DNA of 64,000 nucleotides from Sporosarcina aquimarina (GCF_019748715.1 NZ_JACLBZ010000005.1:62001-126000), one strand, 5' to 3'. Counted from the stretch's first letter, positions 1 through 11,802 are shown. Numbers and translations are program-made. The notes: generated by a model from the letters alone, not told the origin.

Positions 1-19
1 GTGCATTATGGTTTTATAG

Positions 20-54
20 TTTCAGGAAAAAGTGACCCGGCTGTGACGCCGGGT
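20..54 (-). terminator. Intrinsic terminator after glpX
   Basis: A 7-bp GC-rich stem (ACCCGGC at 35-41 with GCCGGGT at 48-54) is followed on the minus strand by a five-T run just past the glpX stop. It ends the glpX transcript. Confidence 0.8.
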
Positions 55-64
55 AATGAGGGAG

Positions 65-1030
65 TTAGTCTTGCATAACGAGAAGTGGTTTTTTCTTCAT
101 GCTGTGGCGACCTTCGACAAAGCGGATTGTACCTGATTTAGAGCGCATGACAATCGAATGTGTTCGGCTGTATGTCCCTTTAAACTGTACACCGCCAAGC
201 AATTCGCCGTCTGTTACTCCAGTCGCTGCGAAAATACAGTCGTCTCCTTTAACCAAGTCATCCATTTTTAGGACTTTATCTACATCGATGCCCATCTTGA
301 TGCAACGTTCTCTTTCTTCGTCATTGGAAGGAACAAGACGCCCTTGGATTTCTCCACCTAAGCATTTTAAGCCGACTGCTGCGATGACACCTTCAGGAGC
401 CCCGCCTCTTCCGAATAAAATATCAACGCCTGTATCGTCAAAAGCCGTATTCAAAGCGCCTGCTACATCGCCGTCTTCAATCAACTTGATACGCGCGCCA
501 GCATGGCGAATTTCTTCGATAATATCTTTATGACGTTCACGATTTAAGACAGAAGCAACGATATCGGAAACAGATTTATTTTTCGCTTTTGCTACAGCTT
601 TCAAGTTATCTGTAACGGACGCGTCAATATCGATTTTGCCAACTGCTTCAGGACCCACCGCAATTTTATCCATATACATATCAGGTGCATTCAAAAGGTT
701 TCCTTTATCTGCAACAGCAAGTACCGCAAGCGCATTCCAGCCGCCAGCAGCGACAATATTCGTACCTTCTACAGGATCGACCGCAACATCCACTGCCGGT
801 CCATGGCCCGTTCCTAGTTCTTCACCGATATAGAGCATTGGCGCTTCATCCATTTCGCCTTCACCAATAACGACAACACCTTCCATCGGAATTGTGTCGA
901 AAACCGTCCGCATGGCTTCTGTTGCTGCATCATCCGCTTCATTCTTCAAACCGCGTCCCATCCAGCGAGCTGCCGCAACGGCTGCCGCTTCTGTAACACG
1001 TACTAGTTCCATCGATAAACTACGTTCCAT
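65..1030 (-). CDS. glpX: Class II fructose-1,6-bisphosphatase
   Basis: The 321-residue product is a GlpX-type fructose-1,6-bisphosphatase, which hydrolyses fructose-1,6-bisphosphate to fructose-6-phosphate in gluconeogenesis. The metal-binding motifs GEGEMDEAP (residues 57-65) and VDPVEGT (84-90) are both present, and the length is normal for the family. The ATG start has AGGAGGA ten bases upstream. It lies downstream of murA on the same strand, as in Bacillus, where rho usually follows; that gene would lie outside the window. About 140 bp separate it from murA, so it may have its own promoter. Confidence 0.93.
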   Translation of the reverse strand: MERSLSMELVRVTEAAAVAAARWMGRGLKNEADDAATEAMRTVFDTIPMEGVVVIGEGEMDEAPMLYIGEELGTGHGPAVDVAVDPVEGTNIVAAGGWNALAVLAVADKGNLLNAPDMYMDKIAVGPEAVGKIDIDASVTDNLKAVAKAKNKSVSDIVASVLNRERHKDIIEEIRHAGARIKLIEDGDVAGALNTAFDDTGVDILFGRGGAPEGVIAAVGLKCLGGEIQGRLVPSNDEERERCIKMGIDVDKVLKMDDLVKGDDCIFAATGVTDGELLGGVQFKGTYSRTHSIVMRSKSGTIRFVEGRHSMKKKPLLVMQD

Positions 1031-1171
1031 ACTGTTTTGTTCCTCCTGTTTGCGGTAAGGCGCTCGACGCGTTTTACCTTCATTTGCCTACGTCCGCATC
1101 CATCATTACTTAAATGACTTTACTCTGGATGTGTCGTTGCAGTCTATTATACACGAAATCGATAATTGTCG

Positions 1172-2449
1172 TCACTCAGAAATAGAAGCTGTTTTGAGTC
1201 CTTCTACTTTGTTGATATCAGCACCGAGCATTTTTAGCTTCGGAATAATTTGGCTATAGCCGCGTTCGATATGTTCAATTCCCTGGATTTCTGTTTCTCC
1301 GCTGGCGATCAATCCCGCAATTATCAATGCTGCACCAGCCCGCAGATCCGTTGCGCGTACTGTAGCAGCCTGCATTGCTGTCGGTCCGGTAATAATTGCC
1401 GAGCGACCTTCCACTCTTCCATCTGCGTTCATTCGGCGAAGTTCATCTATTTGTTTGAACCTTGCCGGATAGATAGTGTCAGTCAGGATTGATGAACCTT
1501 CCGCTTGTGTTGATAGCACACAGAACGGCTGTTGGAGATCTGTAGGAAACCCTGGATAGACGAGTGTTTTGACGTCAACCGCCTCGAATTTCTCTGTCTT
1601 CGGAATGTAGATTTGTTCTTCTCCGACTTCTACTTTGACGCCCATTTCACGAAGCTTGGCGGTGACTGCTTCAACATGCAGCGGTATGACGTTGTCGATC
1701 GTGATGCCGTCTCCGATTGCCGCTGCCATAATCATATAAGTACCCGTTTCGATCCGATCCGGGATGATTGTGTGCTTAGTGCCATGAAGTTTTTCCACAC
1801 CTTCAATCCGAATGACGTTCGTACCGGCCCCTTTGATATTCGCGCCCATATTCGATAATAATGTCGCTACATCAATGATTTCAGGCTCTTTCGCAGCATT
1901 TTCGATAACTGTTTTTCCTTTTGCCATGACAGCGGCCAACATAATATTAATGGTGGCACCGACACTGACTACGTCCAAATAAATTTTGGCACCGCGCAAT
2001 TCATCTGCCCGCAAATAAATGGCACCATGTTCATTCGTGACTTTTGCTCCAAGTGCTTCAAAACCTTTGATATGCTGGTCAATCGGCCGAGGTCCTAAGT
2101 GACAACCTCCAGGCAAGCCAATCACCGCATGCTTGAACTTGCCGAGCAGCGCGCCCATCATGTAAGAAGAAGCGCGAAGCTTTTTCACGTTGCCATTCGG
2201 AAGTGGCATGGAAACGATTTCTGAAGGATCGATCGTTATCTTGCCTTCTTCTATTTCTACATTTCCACCAATCTCTTCCACTAGTTTTTGCAATGTCATA
2301 ACATCTGAAATCTCCGGAAGACCTGCAATCGTTACAGGTGAGTCAGCAAGAATGGCTGCGGGAATAAGAGCAACCGCACTGTTTTTCGCACCGCTTACTC
2401 TCACCTTCCCCTGAAGCCGATTTCCGCCTTTAATTTTGTAAACGTCCAT
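1172..2449 (-). CDS. murAB: UDP-N-acetylglucosamine 1-carboxyvinyltransferase
   Basis: This MurA enzyme transfers enolpyruvate from PEP to UDP-GlcNAc, the first committed step of peptidoglycan synthesis, in the cytoplasm. At 425 residues it has the expected length. Lys22 (in AKN) and the catalytic cysteine Cys116 in GGCHLGPRP are intact, so it should be active and sensitive to PEP-mimic inhibitors. Bacillales usually carry two MurA paralogues. The position next to tal, fba and glpX matches the second copy (murAB/murZ) of B. subtilis, which is why that symbol is given; the paralogue assignment is from context only. Confidence 0.92.
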   Translation of the reverse strand: MDVYKIKGGNRLQGKVRVSGAKNSAVALIPAAILADSPVTIAGLPEISDVMTLQKLVEEIGGNVEIEEGKITIDPSEIVSMPLPNGNVKKLRASSYMMGALLGKFKHAVIGLPGGCHLGPRPIDQHIKGFEALGAKVTNEHGAIYLRADELRGAKIYLDVVSVGATINIMLAAVMAKGKTVIENAAKEPEIIDVATLLSNMGANIKGAGTNVIRIEGVEKLHGTKHTIIPDRIETGTYMIMAAAIGDGITIDNVIPLHVEAVTAKLREMGVKVEVGEEQIYIPKTEKFEAVDVKTLVYPGFPTDLQQPFCVLSTQAEGSSILTDTIYPARFKQIDELRRMNADGRVEGRSAIITGPTAMQAATVRATDLRAGAALIIAGLIASGETEIQGIEHIERGYSQIIPKLKMLGADINKVEGLKTASISE

Positions 2450-2513
2450 TTCGATCTCCTTTTATTTGAATTCAGCAGTCTACCACACTTCTATATGTGG
2501 CGGTAAGAATGCA

Positions 2514-2690
2514 AATGTTTTTTTCAGTTCAGCGGGTGTTCTAAGGCCCGCTGAATCCAAATAAAAGCCTCCGGCGGATGTCATGGATTTTGTAAGGAGT
2601 ATAAAATAGGAACGCAGTCTTTGCTCCACATTGTACAGCAAAGACTGCATGACCTGCATCATGCAGGCCTCGATTCAAAATCCAGACGCA
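2514..2690. repeat. Intergenic element with nested inverted repeats
   Basis: The tal-murA gap holds four dyads: TTCAGCGGG (2528-2536) with CCCGCTGAA (2547-2555); GGATTTTG (2585-2592) with CAAAATCC (2676-2683); inside the latter, a perfect 12-bp stem GCAGTCTTTGCT (2614-2625) with AGCAAAGACTGC (2637-2648); and CCTGCAT-C-ATGCAGG (2653-2667). No stem is followed by a T run on the minus strand, so these are not ordinary terminators. A 60-codon minus-strand frame crosses the element but follows its dyads and is not called. Confidence 0.6.
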
Positions 2691-2716
2691 ATCACACCGC
2701 GGCATGATTGATTTCG

Positions 2717-3364
2717 TCACTTATTCGTTCTAGTTTCCCAGTCTTTCAAAAATTGATCGATTCCTTTAGCTGTTAACGGATGTGCGAATAAACTCTTCAA
2801 CACGTTGAATGGTGTCGTCGCGATATGAGCTCCTGCTAATGCGGCGGCGGTAATATGCTGAGGGTGTCTGATTGAAGCTGCAATGATTTGTGTATCTAGA
2901 TCGTGGATTGTGAAAATGTCAGAGATGGTTTCGATTAATTCGACCCCGTTTTGACCAATATCATCCAAGCGCCCAATAAAAGGCGAGACGTATGTTGCGC
3001 CTGCACGCGCTGCAAGCAATGCTTGATTGGCACTGAAGACGAGCGTGACATTCGTTTGAATGCCTTCCGCTGCGAACACTGAACAAGCTTTCAATCCTTC
3101 AGGCGTCATCGGTAGTTTCACGGTAATATTTTTTGCGATGCTTGCAAGTTTACGTCCTTCTTCAATCATACCTTCCGCGTCGAGCGAAATGACTTCCGCG
3201 CTGACAGATCCTGGTACGAGAGCCGTAATTTCTTTTAAGCGATCGTGAAATGAAATATTTTCTTTTGCTACAAGTGAAGGGTTGGTCGTCACGCCGGAAA
3301 CAATGCCCCAGCTGTGTGCTTCTTTAATTTCATCAAAGTTTGCGGTATCTATGAAAAATTTCAA
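2717..3364 (-). CDS. tal: Transaldolase (small, fructose-6-phosphate aldolase-like)
   Basis: A 215-residue class I aldolase of the short transaldolase/FSA family, which moves dihydroxyacetone units in the non-oxidative pentose phosphate pathway. The Schiff-base lysine is Lys83 in [12 protein letters not shown]. Asp6 in the first strand (FFIDTANF) and the TTNPS motif at 26-30 are in place. It lies between fba and murA as in B. subtilis (ywjH/tal). Whether it acts as transaldolase or fructose-6-phosphate aldolase cannot be told from these motifs alone. Confidence 0.9.
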   Translation of the reverse strand: MKFFIDTANFDEIKEAHSWGIVSGVTTNPSLVAKENISFHDRLKEITALVPGSVSAEVISLDAEGMIEEGRKLASIAKNITVKLPMTPEGLKACSVFAAEGIQTNVTLVFSANQALLAARAGATYVSPFIGRLDDIGQNGVELIETISDIFTIHDLDTQIIAASIRHPQHITAAALAGAHIATTPFNVLKSLFAHPLTAKGIDQFLKDWETRTNK

Positions 3365-3403
3365 GTGAATGATCCCCCTGCTAGTTTGTTTTTTGTCTTA
3401 ATT

Positions 3404-3441
3404 CAAATATAAAAGAAGGAGACATAATTTGCTCCTCCTTT
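3404..3441 (-). terminator. Intrinsic terminator after fba
   Basis: A ten-pair stem (3412-3421 with 3432-3441, one G-U pair on the minus strand) is followed by a broken T run. It lies between fba and tal and may be leaky, allowing some read-through into tal. Confidence 0.55.
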
Positions 3442-3463
3442 TTTCTATCCGGTTATTCCTGAT

Positions 3464-4321
3464 TTACGCTTGCTGAGAACTGCCAAATTCACGCATCTTG
3501 CCGATGACAGTTTGTTTGATTGCTTCGCGCATTGGGCCAAGATATTTACGTGGATCATACACTTCAGTATCTGCTCCAAGTGTTTCACGCACTGCTTTCG
3601 TGCCTTGAATCTGATTTTCAGTGTTGACGTTAATTTTAGATGTGCCCAATGAAATCGCACGTTGGATATCCTTTAACGGAATCCCTGTGCCGCCATGCAA
3701 TACGAGTGGCAGATCGCTTTGGCTTGAGATCTCTTCCATTTCTTTGAAACCTAAGTTCGGCTCCCCTTTATATGGTCCGTGTACTGAACCAAGCGCTGGA
3801 GCTAAGCAATCGATACCTGTCTTTTCCACCAATTCTTTACACTCAGCAGGATCTGCGTAGATCACGCCGTCTGCAATGATGTCGTCTTCCTGTCCACCAA
3901 CGACTCCAAGTTCAGCTTCTACGGATACGTTATTCTGTTTTGCGAAGTCCACTACCTGCTTCGTGATTTCGATGTTTTCCGCGAGTGGTTTAGAAGATGC
4001 ATCGATCATGACGGATGTGAACCCCGCTTCAATCGCTTCTTTACATTTTTCGAAGCTGGAACCGTGGTCTAAATGAATGGCAACAGGCACAGTTGTACCG
4101 TAATCTTCCATTAGTCCTTTAACCATCATAACAACGGTTTTGAAGCCGCCCATATAACGAGCCGCACCTTCGGAAACTCCTAAAATGACTGGCGATTTTT
4201 CCTCTTCAGCAGCCTGCAAAATCGCTTGTGTATATTCTAAATTATTTAAGTTGAATTGACCGATTGCGTATCCTTGCTTTTTTCCTTGAATCATCATTTC
4301 TTTCATCGAGACGAGTGGCAT
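3464..4321 (-). CDS. fbaA: Class II fructose-bisphosphate aldolase
   Basis: This 285-residue zinc-dependent aldolase cleaves fructose-1,6-bisphosphate to two triose phosphates in glycolysis. Asp85 and the zinc ligand His86 lie in HLDHGSS, with further zinc-site histidines at 181 (GSVHGPYKG) and 209 ([10 protein letters not shown]). The family length is kept. GGAGGA stands at normal distance before the ATG. It follows spo0F on the same strand with about 95 bp between, the order seen in B. subtilis. Confidence 0.94.
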   Translation of the reverse strand: MPLVSMKEMMIQGKKQGYAIGQFNLNNLEYTQAILQAAEEEKSPVILGVSEGAARYMGGFKTVVMMVKGLMEDYGTTVPVAIHLDHGSSFEKCKEAIEAGFTSVMIDASSKPLAENIEITKQVVDFAKQNNVSVEAELGVVGGQEDDIIADGVIYADPAECKELVEKTGIDCLAPALGSVHGPYKGEPNLGFKEMEEISSQSDLPLVLHGGTGIPLKDIQRAISLGTSKINVNTENQIQGTKAVRETLGADTEVYDPRKYLGPMREAIKQTVIGKMREFGSSQQA

Positions 4322-4416
4322 GCAAAATTCCTCCTTGAGTTGTCTACGGGTTTCTGTCTGTTTTCATTATACTTTCTGCTCTCTAGCATACCAAATCCAC
4401 TTCATTATTACTACTG

Positions 4417-4794
4417 TCATGCGTCCTGTGTTTGCAACCTTTTTAAGACCGTGTCCCGTACTTCAAATATATCAAACGGCTTGGTGAAATGATTGTCAAT
4501 GCCGAGTCTCCCAGCTTCTTCTGTCAACTCAATTTCACTGTAAGCTGTCATCATCATGACAAGAGCATTTGGAGTTCGCTTTCTAATTTCGCGCAGAACT
4601 TCAACACCGTTCATGCCAGGCATTTTCATGTCCAGCAAGATACAGTCTGGTTGCAGGTATTCTAATTTATCCAAGGCTTCTTTTCCATTTGAAGCTAATG
4701 TCGTTCCGAGACCTGCTTGTCTGAATATTTCTTCCAACAGCAACCGAATGCCTGGCTGGTCATCAATTATCAATATTTGCTTCAATCCATTCAC
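4417..4794 (-). CDS. spo0F: Sporulation phosphorelay response regulator Spo0F
   Basis: A single receiver domain of 125 residues with no output domain. It takes phosphate from sporulation kinases and passes it to Spo0B. Asp11/Asp12 of the acidic pocket, the phosphorylated Asp55 (LLDMKMPGMNG), Thr83 and Lys105 (FTKPFD) are all present. Domain size, lack of an effector region and place between fba and ywjG support Spo0F over a CheY-type protein. The intergenic region towards ywjG was scanned for SigH and Spo0A sites and no convincing match was found by eye. Confidence 0.9.
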   Translation of the reverse strand: MNGLKQILIIDDQPGIRLLLEEIFRQAGLGTTLASNGKEALDKLEYLQPDCILLDMKMPGMNGVEVLREIRKRTPNALVMMMTAYSEIELTEEAGRLGIDNHFTKPFDIFEVRDTVLKRLQTQDA

Positions 4795-5055
4795 CTTCTT
4801 TATTTATTTCATTAGCAACAAGATTTTGCAACAGTACATACAGTGTAACCGATTTGCTGAGAGGATGAAATTACCTTTTCGAGTTCCAACGCTTTAATCT
4901 ATTAAAGCGTTCAAAGAAATTTCATATCTAAAGTTTGTCTATACTTCTCTATTGTATATTATTCGCAACAATCCAAAGTTTTCCTTCTTTTTTCAGCAAT
5001 CTGTTTTTGCACTTCTAACTCTTGTCTAATATACTAAATCTTTGGAGGGATACAA

Positions 5056-5571
5056 TTGAAAATATTAACGACACAGATCAGAGGACTTTTAGAGCGGATC
5101 TCAGGATCTCAGGAGGAGGCAATCGAGGAAACAGCTCGGCTGCTTGCACAGGCACTAGTAGGTGAAGGACGGATCATCCTTGCTGCTTTTGATGAGATGG
5201 AAGCTGTTACAGCTACCGCTTTACACGGTGCGGAACCATTGCGGCAGGCTGTTCGCTATACTGGCGATATTTCCCTTACTACAGCCGATCGCGTTTGGCT
5301 GATTGTTAGAAAGGCAGATCATCCTGCAGCCGTTCAATTGGCAAAACAACTGGCGGATCAATTCATTCCATTCGCTGTATTGGCAGCCGATTCAGCAGAG
5401 GACTCCAATGAACTTGCCGATCTTGCTTTAACGTACATATCCACCGGCTTGAAAAAAGGACTTCTTCCCGGACCAACAGGTGAACGCATTGTCGAGCCAC
5501 ACGCACTCGCTGCTCTCTTCATTTATGAAGCTGTAAAACTGTCGCTGGATGAATTATTGGATGATGAATAA
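5056..5571 (+). CDS. ywjG: DUF2529 family protein (YwjG-like)
   Basis: A 171-residue protein that matches B. subtilis YwjG by place (between spo0F and pyrG, on the opposite strand to both) and by its general pattern of a sugar-isomerase-like fold (DUF2529). The start is TTG at 5056, preceded by GGAGGG. No catalytic residues can be named and the role is unknown. It has no partner gene on its strand and ends at a terminator shared with pyrG. Confidence 0.75.
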   Translation: MKILTTQIRGLLERISGSQEEAIEETARLLAQALVGEGRIILAAFDEMEAVTATALHGAEPLRQAVRYTGDISLTTADRVWLIVRKADHPAAVQLAKQLADQFIPFAVLAADSAEDSNELADLALTYISTGLKKGLLPGPTGERIVEPHALAALFIYEAVKLSLDELLDDE

Positions 5572-5585
5572 GTTAAATAAATGTG

Positions 5586-5625
5586 AAAAAGCCAACAGAA
5601 TTCTATAGGATCCTGTCGGCTTTTT
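5586..5625. terminator. Bidirectional terminator between ywjG and pyrG
   Basis: AAAAAGCC...GGCTTTTT arms plus an ACAG/CTGT inner stem, with T runs on both strands, serve the two convergent genes. Confidence 0.8.
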
Positions 5626-5630
5626 CCTTT

Positions 5631-7253
<1,623 letters not shown>

Positions 7254-7283
7254 TTACATGCTCGAAGGCTAAGATGAAAAATC

Positions 7284-7325
7284 AAAAAAGCGCCCCAGTT
7301 GTAGCATAACTACAATAAGGAGCGC
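7284..7325 (-). terminator. pyrG leader attenuator (terminator)
   Basis: On the minus strand GCGCTCC (7325-7319) pairs with GGGGCGC (7296-7290), with an inner TTGTAG/CTACAA stem, followed by six T (7289-7284), about 55 bp before the pyrG start. The 5' arm carries a C/U-rich CUCCUU stretch that a poly-G 5' end could cover, as known for B. subtilis pyrG. Confidence 0.75.
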
Positions 7326-7357
7326 GTATACACGAATTCATGTGTCCTTTTCAGGAG

Positions 7358-7395
7358 CCCATACAAATCTTATATTTTCAGGCGCCAAAAGTCAA
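7358..7395 (-). promoter_or_regulatory. pyrG promoter with GGGCTC start site
   Basis: Minus strand TTGACT (7395-7390), a 17-bp spacer and TAAGAT (7372-7367), then six bases later GGGCTCC starting at 7360. This matches the B. subtilis pyrG arrangement, in which transcripts start GGGC and add extra G residues when CTP is low. The promoter begins seven bases past the rpoE stop codon. Confidence 0.7.
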
Positions 7396-7401
7396 GTCTT
7401 G

Positions 7402-7971
7402 TTATTCTTCTTCCTCGAAGTCTTCCTCTTCTTCATCGTCCTCTTCATCTTCTTCATCAAGGTCGATTTCTTCATCAGGAATTACTTCCAAGTCGTCATC
7501 CGGATCAATCAGGTCTTCTTCGATTTCGATAACTTCCTCATCTTCCTCTTCGTCGTCCACGTCTTCCTCGTCTTCTTCGCCGAGTTCTACATATTCTTCA
7601 TCGAAGAGTTCTTCGTCCTCGTCATCTTCTTCAATCTCTTCTTCGTCATCGTAGTCCTTTTTCTTCTTTTTCTTTTTGCGGACTTTTACGACAGGTGCTG
7701 TTTCTTCTTCGATTTGGTCGACTGGATACCATTCGCGTAAGCCCCAACGGTTGTCTTGGATAGCCAGGAATCTGCCATCAATGTTCAGATCTGTATAGAA
7801 TTGAACGAGGCGTTCTTTTAGGTCTTTGTCGGAAACACCCGTAAGTTTTTGGATTTCGTCCATCAGTTGCTGTAGGGTAAGAGATTCACGTCGTTCAGTA
7901 AGGATTTGGAAAGTAATATTAATGAACGACTCTTCTGCTAATTGTTCTTTTGTCATTTCATGGATATTCAA
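7402..7971 (-). CDS. rpoE: DNA-directed RNA polymerase delta subunit
   Basis: A 189-residue delta factor with a folded HARE-HTH N-terminal domain (about 1-95, including the FYTDLNIDGRFLA stretch), a lysine run around 98-106 and a long, nearly pure Asp/Glu tail. Delta loosens RNA polymerase from DNA and speeds recycling. The start is taken as TTG at 7971 with AAAGGA about 12 bases upstream; an in-frame ATG five codons later lacks a ribosome site. rpoE upstream of pyrG is the standard Bacillales order. Confidence 0.9.
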   Translation of the reverse strand: MNIHEMTKEQLAEESFINITFQILTERRESLTLQQLMDEIQKLTGVSDKDLKERLVQFYTDLNIDGRFLAIQDNRWGLREWYPVDQIEEETAPVVKVRKKKKKKKDYDDEEEIEEDDEDEELFDEEYVELGEEDEEDVDDEEEDEEVIEIEEDLIDPDDDLEVIPDEEIDLDEEDEEDDEEEEDFEEEE

Positions 7972-8039
7972 TGTATGGCACGTCCTTTCTTCAACACATA
8001 AGCATAGTTTACATTATATACAGTTTGTGTTCCAATATG

Positions 8040-8210
8040 CTACATTCTTTTGCTTCTCTTTACGTTTCTGTATTCTTTGATAGTCAGACACCCTAGGTAG
8101 ATGGCTGTGAAGGCGAAGGGTATTACTCCTAGACCGCTGCTATAAAAGATGAATGTGAGAAGAATTAGAAGCACAATTATGATCAAATGATAATACCATC
8201 TCACCTTCAA
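8040..8210 (-). CDS. Small two-helix membrane protein, unrecognised
   Basis: A 56-codon frame read directly from the sequence. It starts at TTG (8210) with AAGGGA close upstream; a GTG two codons in (8204) is the alternative. The product has a short charged start, a hydrophobic stretch rich in I/L/V (about 9-24), a second one around 28-45 (GLGVIPFAFTAIYLG) and a basic tail rich in K and R. This suggests two membrane helices. It lies upstream of rpoE on the same strand. I do not recognise a family. Confidence 0.5.
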   Translation of the reverse strand: MKVRWYYHLIIIVLLILLTFIFYSSGLGVIPFAFTAIYLGCLTIKEYRNVKRSKRM

Positions 8211-8301
8211 CACATCCCTTTCTATTCGTTCTTTTCATTATACAGATAAAATTACCAGTTTATCCACTTTGATGTGAAGTGATTTTGTATGTAGGGTTGT
8301 T

Positions 8302-8414
8302 TATGAGCGCAGAACAAGGTCCTATGAGCGTGGCGAGTGGCTTTACGAGCGTGAAACGGGACTTTATGAGCGCTACGAGTAGTTTTATGAGCGCGGAGCA
8401 AAACCTTATGAGCG
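8302..8414 (+). repeat. 21-bp phased array A (TATGAGCG cores, 6 units)
   Basis: TATGAGCG or TACGAGCG occurs at 8302, 8323, 8344, 8365, 8386 and 8407, every 21 bp without exception, while the 13 bp between cores vary. The array lies downstream of icmF. Confidence 0.85.
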
Positions 8415-8441
8415 CCGTTTCACACTCCACCCTGCAATCTC

Positions 8442-8469
8442 AAAAAAGCTGCGTGATTCACGCAGCTTT
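8442..8469 (-). terminator. Intrinsic terminator after icmF
   Basis: AAGCTGCGTG and CACGCAGCTT form a ten-pair stem followed by T residues on the minus strand, 11 bp past the icmF stop. Confidence 0.85.
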
Positions 8470-8479
8470 CTCGGGGTAA

Positions 8480-11400
8480 TTACATATTTCTTCGGTACTG
8501 GCCGCCTACTTCATATAAAGCGTTGGTGATTTGTCCTAAGCTTGCGACTTGTACGGTTTTCATCAATTCCGCGAAGACATTGCCTCCTGAAACAGCTGTT
8601 TGTTGAAGATTCCGCAGTGCCTGTTCAGCTTCTTCTGCGTGCGCCGACTGGAAAGCCCGCAAGTTGCGGATTTGCGCTTCTTTCTCTTCCTTTGTTGCGC
8701 GTGCCAGTTCCATATTGTCGATATCTTCTTCAGATGGCGGATTCGGGTTCAAGTACGTATTGACGCCGATGATCGGCAGCTCACCTGAATGTTTTTTCAT
8801 TTCGTAGTACATCGATTCTTCCTGGATTTTACCTCGCTGATACTGTGTTTCCATCGAGCCCAGTACGCCCCCGCGGTCATTCAGACGATCGAATTCTTGA
8901 AGTACCGCTTCTTCTACTAAGCTTGTCAGCTCCTCGATGACGAATGCTCCTTGCAGAGGATTTTCATTTTTCGACAATCCATGCTCTTTGGTGATAATCA
9001 TCTGAATCGCCATCGCACGGCGTACAGACTCTTCCGTCGGTGTCGTGATCGCTTCGTCGTACGCATTCGTATGCAGCGAGTTACAGTTATCCTGCAAAGC
9101 CATCAATGCCTGCAATGTCGTGCGGATATCGTTGAAGTCGATTTCCTGCGCGTGCAAACTGCGGCCCGAAGTCTGGATATGGTACTTCAACTTTTGGCTG
9201 CGTTCATTGGCGCCGTATTTATCGCGCATCGTAACAGCCCAAATGCGACGAGCGACACGTCCAATCACCGTATATTCCGGATCTAGCCCATTCGAGAAGA
9301 AAAACGACAGATTCGGTGCAAAATCATCAATATTCATTCCGCGGCTCAAGTAATATTCGACGTACGTGAAGCCGTTCGCCAATGTGAAGGCCAGCTGGGA
9401 AATCGGATTCGAGCCTGCTTCCGCGATATGGTAGCCTGAAATCGAAACAGAATAATAGTTACGAACTTTTTTATCAATAAAATACTGCTGGATATCGCCC
9501 ATCAGTCGCAATGCAAATTCCGTAGAGAAAATACAGGTGTTTTGACCTTGGTCTTCTTTCAGGATGTCCGCCTGCACTGTGCCGCGTACCGTTTGGAATG
9601 TCATTTCACGTACATCGGTGAATTCCTCGACAGTCAGCGGACGACCGAGCTCTTGTTCTTTCTTCCGTACTTGCTGATCGACAGCAGCATTCATGAACAT
9701 TGCCAAGATGATCGGTGCAGGACCGTTGATCGTCATCGAGACCGAAGTGGACGGTGCACAAAGATCAAATCCGGCATAGAGTTTTTTCATATCTTCAAGT
9801 GTACAAATACTAACGCCCGATTCGCCGACTTTACCATAAATATCCGGACGTTCATCTGGATCTTCTCCGTAAAGCGTGACGGAGTCGAATGCCGTTGATA
9901 AGCGTTTCGCGTCATCGTCTTTCGATACATAATGAAATCTGCGGTTCGTACGCTCCGGTGTCCCTTCACCCGCGAATTGGCGCTTCGGATCTTCACCTTC
10001 ACGTTTGAATGGGAAAACGCCGCCCGTGTAAGGGAATGAGCCCGGCACGTTTTCACTGTAGACCCAGCGTAAGATTTCTCCATAGTCTTTATACTGTGGC
10101 AAGACCACTTTCGGTATTTTCAGCCCGGATAGACTGACCGTATTGAGTGCAGTCCTAATCTCTTTATCTCGGATCTTGACGACATATTCGTCTTGTTTAT
10201 ACGACTCTCTCAAAGACTGCCAGTTCTTCAACGTGCGCTTTGATTCATCTGTCAGCTGCTCTTCTATACCTTCTTTTAAACTAGTCAATGAATTCAAGAG
10301 CGCTTCATTGGAATCAGCTTCCTTGACAGCTTCAATTGCACCTTCCAATTGGAACAGTCGGCGCGCAAGCTCTTCTTGCTGTTTGGATTTCGCATGGTAA
10401 TTACGAACGGTCGCGGCGATTTCACGCAAATAATGACTGCGGTCAGGCGGGATGATGACTGTCTGTTTTTGATTCGTCACAGATTCCGCGTAACTTGTTG
10501 TCCAGTCGAGGCCAGCTGATTTATTCAACTGTTCGACCAATGCTGCAAACAGGATATTCGTTCCTCTATCATTGAATTGGCTGGCGATCGTACCGAATAC
10601 CGGCATGTTTTCCAACTCTTCGTCAAATAACAGATGGCTGCGTTGGTACTGCTTGCGGACTTGGCTCAATGCATCTTCAGAGCCTTTACGTTCGAATTTA
10701 TTGATGACAATCAAATCTGCAAAGTCGATCATATCAATCTTTTCAAGCTGTGTCGGTGCGCCAAATTCACTCGTCATGACATACATCGAGACATCGGAAA
10801 TGTCCGTAATCTGTGCGTCACCTTGCCCGATACCGCTCGTTTCAACGATGATCAAGTCGTAGCCTGCCGCTTTCGTCACATCAAGCACATCATGAATCGC
10901 AGTCGTCAACTCCGAACGTGAACCCCGCGTTGCCAAACTACGCATATAGACGCGGTCAGTGAAAATGGCGTTCATACGGATTCGGTCACCGAGCAACGCA
11001 CCGCCTGTTTTTTGCTTCGTCGGATCGATTGAAAGAATGGCGACACGTTTATCAGGAAACTCTTGCAAGAAACGTCGAATCAATTCATCTGTTAATGAAC
11101 TTTTTCCCGCACCCCCAGTGCCCGTGATTCCGAGTACCGGCGTCTTCTTGGAAAGACTTCGTGCATGCGCAAGCAACTGTTCAGCTGCCTTATCCTTATG
11201 CAAATGCTTTTCTTCAACATAGGTAATCAAATTAGCCAAGATTCCCGGTGTCTCTGCTGTGAGTTTTTCCAGATTGGCTTCTTCATTTTCGGGAGTAGTG
11301 GAGAAGTCGGATAGCTCCATGATGCGGTTGATCATTCCTTGAAGACCCATTTTCCGCCCATCCTCCGGAGAGAAGATCCACTGGATGCCATATTCATGCA

Positions 11401-11737
11401 GCTCTTTGATTTCTTTCGGAATAATGACGCCTCCGCCACCACCGAAGATTTTGATATGAGAAGCACCGCGTTCTTTCAGCAGATCATACATATATTTGAA
11501 ATACTCAACATGCCCGCCTTGATAAGAAGAAATTGCAATGCCTTGTACGTCTTCCTGAATGGCAGCGTTTACAACTTCCTCGACAGATCGGTTATGTCCA
11601 AGATGAATGACTTCCGCTCCGGTCGATTGTAAAATTCTTCGCATGATATTGATTGATGCGTCATGCCCGTCAAATAAACTGGATGCCGTCACAAAACGGA
11701 TATGGTGCTTTGGTTTGTAAATTTCCTCAGTTGCCAT
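8480..11737 (-). CDS. icmF: Fused isobutyryl-CoA mutase (IcmF)
   Basis: A 1085-residue fusion that rearranges isobutyryl-CoA to n-butyryl-CoA with adenosylcobalamin. From the N-terminus: B12-binding domain (DGHDAS at 23-28, which supplies the lower-ligand histidine, and the glycine run near 99-103), a MeaB-like GTPase chaperone (P-loop GTGGAGKSS at 206-214), then the substrate-binding mutase barrel. The domain order defines IcmF rather than methylmalonyl-CoA mutase. The ATG at 11737 was chosen because GGGCGGAG lies just before it; an ATG eight codons further out is less likely. It ends the acyl-CoA degradation block, and its cofactor is the likely product of the cobalamin operon about 10 kb away. 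Confidence 0.93.
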   Translation of the reverse strand: MATEEIYKPKHHIRFVTASSLFDGHDASINIMRRILQSTGAEVIHLGHNRSVEEVVNAAIQEDVQGIAISSYQGGHVEYFKYMYDLLKERGASHIKIFGGGGGVIIPKEIKELHEYGIQWIFSPEDGRKMGLQGMINRIMELSDFSTTPENEEANLEKLTAETPGILANLITYVEEKHLHKDKAAEQLLAHARSLSKKTPVLGITGTGGAGKSSLTDELIRRFLQEFPDKRVAILSIDPTKQKTGGALLGDRIRMNAIFTDRVYMRSLATRGSRSELTTAIHDVLDVTKAAGYDLIIVETSGIGQGDAQITDISDVSMYVMTSEFGAPTQLEKIDMIDFADLIVINKFERKGSEDALSQVRKQYQRSHLLFDEELENMPVFGTIASQFNDRGTNILFAALVEQLNKSAGLDWTTSYAESVTNQKQTVIIPPDRSHYLREIAATVRNYHAKSKQQEELARRLFQLEGAIEAVKEADSNEALLNSLTSLKEGIEEQLTDESKRTLKNWQSLRESYKQDEYVVKIRDKEIRTALNTVSLSGLKIPKVVLPQYKDYGEILRWVYSENVPGSFPYTGGVFPFKREGEDPKRQFAGEGTPERTNRRFHYVSKDDDAKRLSTAFDSVTLYGEDPDERPDIYGKVGESGVSICTLEDMKKLYAGFDLCAPSTSVSMTINGPAPIILAMFMNAAVDQQVRKKEQELGRPLTVEEFTDVREMTFQTVRGTVQADILKEDQGQNTCIFSTEFALRLMGDIQQYFIDKKVRNYYSVSISGYHIAEAGSNPISQLAFTLANGFTYVEYYLSRGMNIDDFAPNLSFFFSNGLDPEYTVIGRVARRIWAVTMRDKYGANERSQKLKYHIQTSGRSLHAQEIDFNDIRTTLQALMALQDNCNSLHTNAYDEAITTPTEESVRRAMAIQMIITKEHGLSKNENPLQGAFVIEELTSLVEEAVLQEFDRLNDRGGVLGSMETQYQRGKIQEESMYYEMKKHSGELPIIGVNTYLNPNPPSEEDIDNMELARATKEEKEAQIRNLRAFQSAHAEEAEQALRNLQQTAVSGGNVFAELMKTVQVASLGQITNALYEVGGQYRRNM

Positions 11738-11802
11738 TTGCTCTCCGCCCTTCCTAAACAATGACTTCCGCCACAGAACAAATCCGCAGCGGAGCCTTTT
11801 AT

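Noticed and set aside
2528..2555. Stem as terminator of tal
   Set aside because: On the minus strand the stem is followed by A residues; the T run is on the wrong side.
2480..2662. 60-codon minus-strand frame between tal and murA
   Set aside because: It runs through the stem cluster, has no clear ribosome site and no family pattern.
7340..7740. Serine-rich or hydrophobic plus-strand frames opposite rpoE
   Set aside because: They are antisense to the Asp/Glu-rich tail of RpoE and owe their composition to its GAA/GAT codons.
8302..8414. CRISPR array reading of the 21-bp phased arrays
   Set aside because: Cores are only 8-10 bp, degenerate and 21 bp apart; CRISPR repeats are longer and near identical with longer spacers, and no cas gene is present.
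10143..10400. Plus-strand frames within icmF
   Set aside because: Shadow frames opposite a strongly supported gene, with no start signals.
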